Source of the DNA: Cyclobacteriaceae bacterium
GTDB taxonomy: Bacteria; Bacteroidota; Bacteroidia; Cytophagales; Cyclobacteriaceae
DNA: 9,907 bases
Assembly: GCA_021648745.1 (NCBI GenBank)
Contig: JAKISE010000103.1
Span: 1 to 9,907, forward strand
Direction: 5' to 3'
The position numbers and the translations under genes were made by a program. Below are positions 1 through 7,090 of this stretch, in pieces. Positions within the stretch are counted from its first letter, which is position 1; the number at the start of each line of letters is the position of its first letter. Under the pieces are notes generated by a model that did no database searches, was not told the origin of the DNA, and saw only the letters and a program-made list of their open reading frames with translations.

Positions 1-1210
1 CATTGGCAATTTTTATTACTTTAAACAAGTTTCCGTCACTGTCTGTAACAGGTGTAAACGATTCGTTTATCCAGGCTACTGTGCCGTCTTTTCTAATTCT
101 CTTAAATTCGCCTTTAATGGTTTTTCCGGTATTAAGGTCAGCCCAAAACTGTTTGTACTCAGGAGTTTTAGACTCCTTGGAATCAACAAACTCACGGTGG
201 TGTTTGCCTAAGAGTTCGCTCTCGGTATCGTACCCAAGTGTATTTACAAAATTTTGGTTAGCGGCTATTACAATGCCATCCATTGAAAATTCAATGGTAG
301 CCCAGTCTTGGTCAACAGCACCTTTAACAGCATCACTATTTACCCTTTCTTCTACTTCAGTGGTAATATCACTAGCTATTTTTATAACCTTAACAACCTT
401 ATTGTTTTTGTCGAGCACAGGAGTGTAAGTTGCGTTTAGAACAATCGTTTTTCCACTTTTGCTAATACGTTTAAATTCTCCTCTTTTTACTTCACCATTC
501 CCAATTGTTTCCCAAAATTGTTTGTATTCATTGGTATTTACATAATCTTTATCGCAAAATATTCGATGATGCTTTCCAATTATTTCTGTTTCGTTATAGC
601 CTGTAGTATCTAAAAAAATCTGGTTGGCAGCGAGAATATCACCGGTAGGTGTAAACTCAATATAGGCCCATGCCAAATCAAGCGCATATTTTAGCGCAAC
701 TCCATTATCTTTGGCTTCCATTAGTTCGGTTATATCGTAGCGGATACCAATGTATGATTCCGGTTTACCATTTTCTCCAATAATGGGAGTTATATAGGCA
801 TCTACCCAATAATGTGATCCATCTTTACAACGGTTTTTAATGTTGCCTTTAAACATTTCCCCTTTACCAATGGTAGCCCAAAGTTCTTTAAAAACAGATT
901 TGGGCATGTCAGGGTGGCGCACAATGTTATGGTTCTGCCCAATCAATTCTTCTCTGCTATATTGAGATACTTCACAGAATTTTTCGTTTACATACGTGAT
1001 AAACCCTTTTTTGTCAGTCACTGAAATAAGGCATGATTCGTCTAATACCTTATTCTTTAAATCAAACTCTTTCAATTTATTTGCAACATTGCCTGGTAAC
1101 CTATTTCCACCTGCTTTTGTTGCTTTTGTTGCCTTTTCTACTTTTTCTGAAGCTGATTTCTCACTTGTTTCCTCTGTAGCTTTTACATTTTTGCCTAGTA
1201 CCATTTTCAT
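1..1210 (-). CDS. Multi-PAS sensory protein, C-terminus beyond the window edge
   Basis: An open minus-strand frame runs from an ATG at 1210 to the left edge without a stop; 403 codons are visible. The first ~45 residues are rich in Lys, Glu, Thr and Ala and probably disordered. Three PAS domains follow: about 52-166, 170-288 and 292 onward. PAS2 and PAS3 are clearly tandem duplicates, sharing EYKQFW (229-233 region and 351-356), GEFKRI (244-249 and 368-373) and a KVIKIA ending. This PAS subtype is, from memory, typical of PAS-containing methyl-accepting chemotaxis proteins of the BdlA/Aer-like kind, so an MCP signalling domain may lie outside the window; that is inference. No membrane segment or signal peptide is visible, so a cytosolic sensor is likely. 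A second Met at residue 3 is an alternative start. There is no Shine-Dalgarno. Its PAS1 is about half identical, by hand count, to the first PAS of the neighbour at 1390-2781. Confidence 0.85.
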   Translation of the reverse strand, partial: MKMVLGKNVKATEETSEKSASEKVEKATKATKAGGNRLPGNVANKLKEFDLKNKVLDESCLISVTDKKGFITYVNEKFCEVSQYSREELIGQNHNIVRHPDMPKSVFKELWATIGKGEMFKGNIKNRCKDGSHYWVDAYITPIIGENGKPESYIGIRYDITELMEAKDNGVALKYALDLAWAYIEFTPTGDILAANQIFLDTTGYNETEIIGKHHRIFCDKDYVNTNEYKQFWETIGNGEVKRGEFKRISKSGKTIVLNATYTPVLDKNNKVVKVIKIASDITTEVEERVNSDAVKGAVDQDWATIEFSMDGIVIAANQNFVNTLGYDTESELLGKHHREFVDSKESKTPEYKQFWADLNTGKTIKGEFKRIRKDGTVAWINESFTPVTDSDGNLFKVIKIAN

Positions 1211-1284
1211 AGTGTTTAATTTTACTCTTTTATTTTGTTATAATCGTATTTGGCTAGATACATTCGTGTGTAAGTAAATTTCGT

Positions 1285-1325
1285 GCCGATAATAAAAGTG
1301 CTAATACAAACTAATTGAGCACTTT
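1285..1325 (-). terminator. Weak terminator-like hairpin after the 463-residue PAS gene
   Basis: Eight-base perfect arms AAAGTGCT (1295-1302) and AGCACTTT (1318-1325) enclose a 15-base loop. Read on the minus strand, the stem is followed by TTATTATC, so there is a T-rich tail. The stem is only 3 of 8 G/C and the loop is large, so it may be partial or non-functional, and the two PAS genes could still share a transcript. Confidence 0.35.
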
Positions 1326-1381
1326 ATGGTTTTTAATTTTTCCCAAAATGGGACTTTTTGTATCATTTTGCCTAATTCCAT
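1301..1381 (-). CDS. Possible 26-residue small ORF between the PAS genes
   Basis: A short minus-strand ORF begins at the ATG at 1381, eight bases past the stop of the upstream PAS gene, and ends at TAG 1303-1301. It is lysine-rich and begins MELGKMIQK. This resembles the start of the downstream PAS gene, whose residues 3-8 are MVLGKN. The DNA around the two starts is also similar: both have ATTAAA upstream and a shared TAGGCAAAA just inside the frame. It could be a coupled microprotein, a decayed copy of a PAS-gene 5' end, or chance. An inverted repeat, TCCCA-AAA-TGGGA (1341-1353), lies inside it. No function is assigned. Confidence 0.25.
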   Translation of the reverse strand: MELGKMIQKVPFWEKLKTIKCSISLY

Positions 1382-1389
1382 TTTATTAT

Positions 1390-2781
1390 TTAATTCGATA
1401 TGTTTTTTACTGTAGCTATCCCATAATCATCTTCTGCATAGTCCATTATTTCATGAATTACATTATCTAGTGTTTGAGCACATTCAACCATTCGTGTAAT
1501 AATTTCTTCGTTTAAAGGGTCATTTTTGTCACTTAACTTAATTAAGTTGGCAAGCCCCAATATACGTGCAACTGGAGCTCTGGCTGTATGCGCCTGTAGC
1601 CAAGCAATGCGCATAAGTTGGTCATTCTGTTTTTTTAGCTTTTCTTTATTTTTTTTCAGTTCGGTTATATTATGGCAAATAACCACCATTGCTTTTCTAC
1701 GGCCGTCTTCATTATAAATTGGATACCTACTTACATTAAACTCTTCTTTAGAGCCTTTATGCATAACAAATTCAATCATTTCTGTAGGTGTTCCAGCTGT
1801 CCATGTTAGTTCATCATTATTATGAAATAGCTTAAAAACTTCTTTAAATAGAGGGCGTTCATTAACCATTTGAAGGTCAGTTTTACCATTCCATTCGCCT
1901 CGTTTTACCTGAAAAAGTTCCATAGCTGCAGTATTAATAATCAACCATTTGCCTTTCCCATCTTTGAAAAAAATAGGGTCTGGGATTGAACTAATCAATG
2001 CTCTTTTTTGCTCAAAAGCTGAATGAAGATCTGTTTCAGCAGTTTTCCTTTGATCAATATCAACTGCTGTAATGGATACCCCTGTAATTTTTCCCTGATT
2101 GTCGTCAACAGGATAGTAAGTAACCAAAAACCATATTGCCTTGCCATTATTTAAAAAATCTACTTTTTGCTCAAGCACTATTTCCTGTCCTGAGAAAGAG
2201 CTTTCAAAATGGTTTTCAAAATCTTTTAAAAAACTGCTGAAATCGACCAAGCTGTTACTTTTGCCATCGCTTATTTTGGCACCTCGTAGTATTTTTGGTA
2301 TTTCGCTAGCAGATTTATTAAAAGATAAAAGCGTTCGGTTTTTAGCTATAAAAAATTGAAAACCATGCGAATTTTCGAAAATAGCTCCAAGCTTTTCAAC
2401 GGTTTGATAAAACTGTTCCTCTTCTCGTTTTTTTCGCTCGGTTATTACTATTCTAAATGAGTAATATTTTATGGGCTTTCCGTTGTTGTCTAGTTCAGGC
2501 TTAATAAAGCTCTCTACCCAATACAGGCTTCCATCCTTAGCTCTGTTGCATACTTCGCCCCTCCAGGTATTGCCATTCGAAATGGTTTTCCACATGCCGG
2601 TAAATAGCTCTTTTGGATGATACCCAGAGTTGATAATACTGTGGTTCTGGCCAATCAGCTCTTTGCGACTGTATTTAGATATTTTGCAAAACTTGTCGTT
2701 TACATAAGTGATTTTTCCGTGTTTATCAGTTATGGAAACAATACTGTTTTCTTCTAAAAAGCCAAAATAGAAGTTATTCAT
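1390..2781 (-). CDS. Triple-PAS protein ending in a histidine-kinase-like dimerisation helix, no ATPase domain
   Basis: This is a 463-residue soluble protein. A well-conserved PAS occupies about 10-117 (TDKHGKITYVNDKF, YSRKELIGQNH, KDGSLYWVE). Two more diverged PAS-like segments lie at about 130-247 and 255-375; the last ends in an HNITELKK linker. A short coiled coil (374-390) leads into RIAWLQAHTARAPVARILGL (391-410). This matches the HisKA H-box pattern, with H398 at the phosphoacceptor position. A second helix (about 423-450) follows and the protein stops at 463. There is no N, G1 or G2 box, and none is encoded in the 179 bases downstream, so it cannot autophosphorylate in the standard way. 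From memory, HATPase-less proteins with this ending occur in Bacteroidota. Likely role: signal-responsive adaptor or phosphoacceptor. The start at 2781 sits directly before the PAS domain; there is no Shine-Dalgarno. Confidence 0.85.
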   Translation of the reverse strand: MNNFYFGFLEENSIVSITDKHGKITYVNDKFCKISKYSRKELIGQNHSIINSGYHPKELFTGMWKTISNGNTWRGEVCNRAKDGSLYWVESFIKPELDNNGKPIKYYSFRIVITERKKREEEQFYQTVEKLGAIFENSHGFQFFIAKNRTLLSFNKSASEIPKILRGAKISDGKSNSLVDFSSFLKDFENHFESSFSGQEIVLEQKVDFLNNGKAIWFLVTYYPVDDNQGKITGVSITAVDIDQRKTAETDLHSAFEQKRALISSIPDPIFFKDGKGKWLIINTAAMELFQVKRGEWNGKTDLQMVNERPLFKEVFKLFHNNDELTWTAGTPTEMIEFVMHKGSKEEFNVSRYPIYNEDGRRKAMVVICHNITELKKNKEKLKKQNDQLMRIAWLQAHTARAPVARILGLANLIKLSDKNDPLNEEIITRMVECAQTLDNVIHEIMDYAEDDYGIATVKNISN

Positions 2782-2803
2782 ACTACATATTATATTAAAA
2801 AAA

Positions 2804-2830
2804 TCAAAGGTTTATAACATATACCTTTGA
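2804..2830. promoter_or_regulatory. 27-bp interrupted inverted repeat upstream of the PAS gene
   Basis: TCAAAGGT (2804-2811) and ACCTTTGA (2823-2830) are perfect 8-base inverted repeats. Inner TAT/ATA pairing (2813-2815 with 2819-2821) extends the symmetry after one mismatch. The site ends 23 bases upstream of the start codon at 2781. It could be an operator for a dimeric regulator, for example the neighbouring repressor, or a leader hairpin in the PAS transcript. Confidence 0.45.
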
Positions 2831-2860
2831 GTATAAATTAGTTTTTACAACATAACATTC

Positions 2861-2872
2861 ATTGCATGCAAT
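2861..2872. promoter_or_regulatory. Perfect 12-bp palindrome ATTGCATGCAAT
   Basis: A perfect palindrome, followed four bases later by a direct half-site, TTGCAAT (2876-2882). The same heptamer recurs at 3097 and 3135, within 100 bases of the repressor start. This is consistent with a cluster of binding sites for one dimeric regulator. The heptamer also occurs elsewhere in the window (for example near 6913 and 8890), so only the clustering is suggestive. Confidence 0.35.
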
Positions 2873-3149
2873 AGCTTGCAATCTGACTTAAAAAATCAGT
2901 TGTGTTTTGGTGTTTTTTTTACACTTTATATATAAATATATTGAAAATCATTTTGCTTTAACCTAGACTTGCGCAACAAAACTTGTTATGAAACGTAAAT
3001 TATTATGTAAATCTTTTCAAACTTTTTTCAACTATTATTTAAATGGTTGCAGTTTAGTAAACTAAAAAATTAAGTTAGCAAACAAAAAATAAAGTGTTGC
3101 AATATTTTTCAAAGGTATTAGTCTATTGACTATTTTGCAATTAAATTTT

Positions 3150-3161
3150 AGAAAATTTTCT
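3150..3161. promoter_or_regulatory. Perfect 12-bp palindrome AGAAAATTTTCT before the repressor gene
   Basis: It ends 17 bases before the repressor start at 3179, where an autoregulatory operator would be expected to lie. All-A/T cores make short palindromes common in this DNA, so the call rests mainly on position. Confidence 0.35.
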
Positions 3162-3178
3162 GTAGTCTGTAATAAACC

Positions 3179-4048
3179 ATGAATATAGTCAACCGTATTA
3201 AGCGATTTATAAATGCCAACAATCTGAGCCTTAGTGAGTTTGATAGGAGCATAAGTGTTGCTAATGGATATATCGGAAAACAAATTAAAACAAAAGGCTC
3301 TGTTGGAAGTCACATTATAGAGAAAATAATCTCAGTTTATCCGCATTTAAATGTCCTTTGGTTAATGACTGGAAAAGGAGATATGTTTTATGCGCCTGAG
3401 ATTAATACTGAAAAAAGTGGTGGCACTCTGGAAGAAGATAAAGGGAATAAATCGGATTCGCAGGATTTTTCTTTGGTTAATATAGGGGAGGAAACTGCTG
3501 ATTTAATTGTTAAAACATTTCAGCTACAGGATACTTCATTGCGAATGGGCAATGAAATTAATTTGTTGGAGGGAGTTGATTCTGATGAGGATAATTTTCA
3601 AAGCGCAAACGATTTTACTTGTGTGAGGTACAAAGGGGATGGCATGTTGCCTACTATAAGCCATGGCACTTATATGATAAGCAAAAAAGTAGATAAACAA
3701 GACTGGCCAACTGCAGAAGATAGTTATATGTATATAGTGTCTTCTACTAAAGGTGTGTTTATTGGAAGGTTGGTGAACAGACTTGAGGAGGGTTATCTGT
3801 TATTATTAAAGAATAGCCCTGATAAAAAAAAGCATCCTGATGTTAGAATCAATATTTGGGATTTAGAGTCAATATGGAATGTAAAAGGATATATACTTTC
3901 GCCTGAACAGAGCATATATCAGCCAGAGGCTCTATCAGCCCCAATATCTACTATTGAAGAAAAGTTAAAAGGCTTACTTAAGGAGGTTGAAAAAATAAAG
4001 AGCGAACTCCATACAACTAAACCTTCTGACAAAAAAACAACCTTATAA
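3179..4048 (+). CDS. XRE-type HTH regulator with degenerate S24/LexA-like C-terminal domain
   Basis: This 289-residue cytosolic regulator has an N-terminal helix-turn-helix at about 3-68. The segment RIKRFINANNLSLSEFDRSI followed by NVLWLMTGKGDM is the usual Bacteroidota XRE form with the WLxTGKG ending. A variable linker (about 70-143) leads to an S24/LexA-like domain (about 145-245) containing VRYKGDGMLPTISHGTYM and GVFIGRLVNRL. In self-cleaving S24 proteins the first motif is GDSMxPT with the nucleophilic serine; here that position is Gly155. The general-base lysine, in a VKRL-type motif, aligns by eye with Gly196. So the fold is kept but RecA-stimulated autocleavage is probably lost. The C-terminus (257-279) is a predicted coiled coil. 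No prophage genes are adjacent, so a host or domesticated regulator is likely. The targets are unknown; the upstream palindromes are candidates. Confidence 0.85.
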   Translation: MNIVNRIKRFINANNLSLSEFDRSISVANGYIGKQIKTKGSVGSHIIEKIISVYPHLNVLWLMTGKGDMFYAPEINTEKSGGTLEEDKGNKSDSQDFSLVNIGEETADLIVKTFQLQDTSLRMGNEINLLEGVDSDEDNFQSANDFTCVRYKGDGMLPTISHGTYMISKKVDKQDWPTAEDSYMYIVSSTKGVFIGRLVNRLEEGYLLLLKNSPDKKKHPDVRINIWDLESIWNVKGYILSPEQSIYQPEALSAPISTIEEKLKGLLKEVEKIKSELHTTKPSDKKTTL

Positions 4049-4083
4049 CCCATTCTTTCAACTAGTTTTTCCTCAGCTAACGA

Positions 4084-4106
4084 GGCGTCAAAATACTTGA
4101 CACGCC
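4084..4106 (+). terminator. GC-rich hairpin after the repressor gene
   Basis: GGCGT (4084-4088) pairs with ACGCC (4102-4106), and CAA/TTG continues the stem past a two-base bulge, leaving a five-base loop. It starts 36 bases past the stop. There is no T-run, so it is at best a weak or factor-assisted terminator; it may instead be a leader or operator structure for the next gene. Confidence 0.25.
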
Positions 4107-4109
4107 AAC

Positions 4110-4140
4110 TTTGGTGGCACTAAACTTCTATCTATCTGTA
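4110..4140 (+). promoter_or_regulatory. Possible Bacteroidota-type promoter for the amidohydrolase operon
   Basis: TTTG (4110-4113) is followed after exactly 19 bases by TATCTGTA (4133-4140). The known consensus is TTTG-N19-TAnnTTTG. The spacing is right, but only the TA and first T of the -7 box match well, so this is a weak candidate. Confidence 0.25.
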
Positions 4141-4142
4141 AT

Positions 4143-4179
4143 TTCAAGCTATATTTATTCTTTATTAAAATAACTTGAA
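4143..4179 (+). promoter_or_regulatory. Inverted repeat directly before the amidohydrolase start
   Basis: TTCAAGCTAT (4143-4152) and ATAACTTGAA (4170-4179) match as inverted repeats at 9 of 10 positions across a 17-base A/T spacer. The second arm ends two bases before the ATG at 4182. In RNA it would sequester the translation start; in DNA it could be a repressor operator. Which of the two cannot be decided from sequence. Confidence 0.4.
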
Positions 4180-4181
4180 GT

Positions 4182-5900
4182 ATGAAGAAACAACTATTTT
4201 TATTGTTGGTAGTAATATTTACCGTTTTTTCTTGCCAGCCTAACGAGAAAACAGCACCGGCAAACTCCATTTTTTATAACGGCATAATCCACACGGTAGA
4301 TGCAAACAATACAAAACCTGAAGCTATTGCAGTTAGAGCAGGCAAAATAGTATTTGTTGGTTCTTTAGAAGAAGCAAATGATTATAAAGGCGATTCAACC
4401 CTAATGATTGATCTAGAAGGAAAAACGATGACTCCTGGGTTTATAGAAACGCATGGACACTTAATGGGCTTAGGATATAATGAGTTGAACCTAAACCTAA
4501 TGGGCATCAAAAACTATGACGAAATGATAGACCTTGTGGCAGAAGCGGTTGAAAAGGCCGAGCCAGGGGAATGGATTCTAGGTAGAGGTTGGCATCAAAG
4601 CAAATGGGATAAACAACCAGATAAACTAGTTAAGGGCTTTCAGACGCATGATAAACTCAGTGCGGTGTCTGCCAATAACCCTGTGTTTTTAAGACATGCC
4701 AGCGGTCATGCAGCGTTTGCCAATGCAAAGGCAATGGAAATTGCAGGTGTTAATCAATTAGCCATAGAAGGTAATATTCCTGAAATTGAAGGTGGTGAAG
4801 TAATTACGGATGAAAATGGAAACCCCACAGGAATTTTTAGTGAAAGAGCTACCAGCTTGATTAATAAATACATTCCTGAAGAAGATGAAGAACGTAACAA
4901 TACCGCATTGGCATTAGCTATAAAAGCTTGCCAACGTAACGGCATTACTAGTTTTCATGATGCAAGTGCCAGCCAAGAAACAATAGACCGATACCAACAA
5001 TTTAAGGATGATGGAAAATTAGGCGTTCGGTTGTATGTAATGATTGCAGGCCCAGACAGAGATTTAACAAAAAAGTGGTTAAATCAAGGCCCTATGATAG
5101 ATTCTGTTGACCATTTACTAACAGTGCGTTCAATTAAGCTAAATTGCGATGGTGCATTGGGTAATAGAGGAGCTTGGCTGTTGGAAGAATATTCAGATAT
5201 GCCCGGTGAATATGGGATGGCTACATTGCCAATGGAGTATGTGCTAGAAGTGTCTAGAGGTGGACTGGAAAAAGGCTTTCAAGTGTGTGCTCATGCCATT
5301 GGTGACCGAGCTAACAGAGAAATTCTTGATCAATACGAAACTGCATTTAATGAAAACCCAATAATAACTGATCATAGATTTAGAATTGAACATGCCCAAC
5401 ATATACATCCAGATGATATTCCAAGATTTGGACAAATGAATGTAATAGCTGCCATGCAAGCCGTTCATCTTAGCTCTGATAGAGCTTGGGCAATAGAGAG
5501 GCTAGGAGAGAAGCGCATTAAAGAAGGAGCCTATATGTGGCAAAGTTTACTTAAATCGGGAGCTAAGGTAATAAATGGTACCGATGTACCTGTAGAGCCC
5601 ATAAAGCCCTTGGCTAGCTTCTTTGCGTCTGTTACCCGCCAATCGTTAGATGGCATGCCAAAAGGTGGATACGAGCCAAACGAAAAGATGACTAGAGAGC
5701 AAGCCCTAAGGTCTTACACGATTGATGCCGCTTATGGAGAGTTTGAAGAAACCGTTAAGGGGTCTATTGAAGTTGGCAAGCTCGCAGACTTTACAGTATT
5801 CTCACAAGATATAATGACGGTTGAAGAGGATAAAATTTTAGATACAAAAGTAGAAATGACCGTATTGGGAGGCAAAGTAGTTTATTTACGGAAAAAATAA
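4182..5900 (+). CDS. Lipoprotein amidohydrolase, YtcJ-like (Amidohydro_3 type)
   Basis: A 572-residue metal-dependent hydrolase of the amidohydrolase superfamily. The N-terminus is a lipoprotein signal: a KK pair, a hydrophobic run at 5-16 and a lipobox ending at Cys18, so the enzyme is exported and membrane-anchored. The metal-site pattern is complete: HGH in TPGFIETHGH (His91, His93), IKL with Lys319 as the likely carboxylated lysine before DGALGNRGA, His371 in VCAHAIGDRA, His404 in RIEHAQH, and Asp468 in GTDVPVEP. The C-terminal GSIEVGKLADF segment is the usual return to the small beta domain. YtcJ-like enzymes cleave amides or formamides, but the substrate here cannot be read from sequence. 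It is followed after 24 bases by the PLP-enzyme gene, so the two are probably co-transcribed. The start is set by the signal peptide. Length is normal for the family. Confidence 0.9.
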   Translation: MKKQLFLLLVVIFTVFSCQPNEKTAPANSIFYNGIIHTVDANNTKPEAIAVRAGKIVFVGSLEEANDYKGDSTLMIDLEGKTMTPGFIETHGHLMGLGYNELNLNLMGIKNYDEMIDLVAEAVEKAEPGEWILGRGWHQSKWDKQPDKLVKGFQTHDKLSAVSANNPVFLRHASGHAAFANAKAMEIAGVNQLAIEGNIPEIEGGEVITDENGNPTGIFSERATSLINKYIPEEDEERNNTALALAIKACQRNGITSFHDASASQETIDRYQQFKDDGKLGVRLYVMIAGPDRDLTKKWLNQGPMIDSVDHLLTVRSIKLNCDGALGNRGAWLLEEYSDMPGEYGMATLPMEYVLEVSRGGLEKGFQVCAHAIGDRANREILDQYETAFNENPIITDHRFRIEHAQHIHPDDIPRFGQMNVIAAMQAVHLSSDRAWAIERLGEKRIKEGAYMWQSLLKSGAKVINGTDVPVEPIKPLASFFASVTRQSLDGMPKGGYEPNEKMTREQALRSYTIDAAYGEFEETVKGSIEVGKLADFTVFSQDIMTVEEDKILDTKVEMTVLGGKVVYLRKK

Positions 5901-5924
5901 TCTCACAATAAAGAGAGCTTTTAC

Positions 5925-7007
5925 ATGCAAAAATATACCATCCCAACTCTTATAATAAACGAATCTATTGCGCGAGCTAATATTAAGAGAATGGCCACAA
6001 AAGCCAGAAATAACGGCTTGTCTTTTGAACCCCATTTTAAAACCCATCAATCTAAGGAGGTAGGTGAGTGGTATCGTGATGAAGGAGTTGAGGCCATAAC
6101 CGTCTCTTCTATCTCAATGGCTAGGTATTTTGCAGTTAATGGTTGGGACAAAATCACTATTGCATTTCCTGTTAATATACTTGAAATCAATGAATTAAGT
6201 AATCTATCAAGGAGTGTAACTTTAACTATTTTAGTGCAAGACAGGGAGGTTCTAACTGAATTAACAACATTGGGTAATACAGTTAATATTTTCATTGAAA
6301 TTGGTGCTGGTTATCATAGAAGTGGAGTGATGCATGATGAGCTGGATAGAATTGGCGAAATTATTAGTTCTATTTCAAATTCAAAGCATTATTTTAAAGG
6401 GTTCTACTGCCATGCAGGCCATAGCTATAAGGCTAGAAGCTCTAAATCTATTAAAGTAGTTTATGAAGAGCTAGAATCAATAATGAGTACGCTGAAAAGC
6501 CACTTTATTCAGCATAAGCCGCATATTGCGGTAGGTGATACACCAACTTGCAGTGTTGTAGATAGTTTCAAGGGAATCGACAGCATCCACCCTGGAAATT
6601 TTGTGTATTACGATTATACACAAACTCAAATAGGCTCTTGCAACATAAGTCAGGTTGCTGCATATCTGCTTTGTCCTATTGTTGCCATACAAAAAGATCG
6701 TAACGAATTAATTATGTATGGAGGAGGAGTTCACTTATCAAAAGAAGCATTCGAATCAAATGGCCAGAAACACTTTGGCTTAGTTGGCCAGTTGGATGAG
6801 AATGGGAATTTTGAAGCTTTTAAAGAGTCCTATGTAAAGTCGATATCTCAAGAGCATGGTATTGTTTCCACAACCCCAGATGCAATTGTAACACTAAGGG
6901 TGGGTGACTTGGTTGCAATTTTGCCAATCCATTCTTGTATGACGGTTGATTGTATGCAACACATATTTACTGAAAAAGGAAAGCTCCTTTCAAAATTGAC
7001 CAAATAG
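5925..7007 (+). CDS. PLP-dependent D-serine dehydratase / D-threonine aldolase-like enzyme (fold type III)
   Basis: A 360-residue cytosolic enzyme of the DSD1 / D-threonine aldolase family, which has an alanine-racemase-like barrel. The PLP lysine is Lys39 in the EPHFKTHQS motif; the more usual flanking Arg and Lys are Glu35 and Gln42 here. Other family signatures are IEIGAGYHRSGV (124-135), YCHAGHSY (161-168), GDTPTCS (204-210) and MYGGGVH (264-270). His336-x-Cys338 near the C-terminus matches the zinc-binding pair known from eukaryotic D-serine dehydratase. Dehydratase and aldolase members cannot be told apart from sequence alone. It begins 24 bases after the amidohydrolase stop, after a weak AAAGAGAG purine tract, and is likely in the same operon. 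A decayed second copy of its 3' third lies at 8827-9353. Confidence 0.88.
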   Translation: MQKYTIPTLIINESIARANIKRMATKARNNGLSFEPHFKTHQSKEVGEWYRDEGVEAITVSSISMARYFAVNGWDKITIAFPVNILEINELSNLSRSVTLTILVQDREVLTELTTLGNTVNIFIEIGAGYHRSGVMHDELDRIGEIISSISNSKHYFKGFYCHAGHSYKARSSKSIKVVYEELESIMSTLKSHFIQHKPHIAVGDTPTCSVVDSFKGIDSIHPGNFVYYDYTQTQIGSCNISQVAAYLLCPIVAIQKDRNELIMYGGGVHLSKEAFESNGQKHFGLVGQLDENGNFEAFKESYVKSISQEHGIVSTTPDAIVTLRVGDLVAILPIHSCMTVDCMQHIFTEKGKLLSKLTK

Positions 7008-7047
7008 TGTAGAAACCGCAACATAACATACCCACATTTGACTATGG
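6918..7047 (+). repeat. Direct-repeat partner: 3' end of the PLP-enzyme gene plus flank
   Basis: Bases 6918-7015 align without gaps to 9264-9361, with 71 of 98 identical by hand count, including an 11-base match over the stop, TAGTGTAGAAA. After a short unalignable stretch, 7028-7047 matches 9371-9390 at 16 of 20, sharing ATACCCACAT. Homology therefore continues about 40 bases into non-coding DNA, which shows DNA-level duplication rather than convergent protein similarity. Confidence 0.85.
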
Positions 7048-7090
7048 CCACCTGCTATACTGATGTTGAACCTAGATCTCAGGAGACACC

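Larger units (their letters stand above)
2782..3178. other. Gene-free divergent control region
   Basis: This 397-base stretch is very AT-rich and separates the minus-strand PAS gene from the plus-strand repressor. I see no credible ORF or RNA gene in it. It holds several dyads, annotated separately, plus an 8-base palindrome TTGCGCAA in 2969-2978 and TTGCAAT at 2876-2882, 3097-3103 and 3135-3141. There is a T8 run near 2913-2920 and an AT tract at 2926-2942. The motif TACCTTTG (2822-2829) fits the Bacteroidota -7 consensus TAnnTTTG on the plus strand, but no convincing -33 partner is present. Confidence 0.6.

Noticed and set aside
3..428. Plus-strand ORF of 141 codons near the left edge, and a second at 996-1277
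   Set aside because: Both are antisense to the continuous PAS-domain frame on the minus strand and show no domain of their own.
3062..3313. Minus-strand ORF of 83 codons over the repressor start
   Set aside because: It overlaps the helix-turn-helix coding region antisense, is composed of AT-rich intergenic codons and has no recognisable motif.
4088..4270. Minus-strand ORF of 60 codons upstream of the amidohydrolase
   Set aside because: It is antisense to the lipoprotein signal peptide and intergenic DNA, with no supporting signal.
7008..7090. Possible bidirectional terminator between the convergent genes
   Set aside because: No stem with an adjacent T-run was found. The near-symmetric CCTAGATCTCAGG around 7069-7081 has a bulge and is too short to support.
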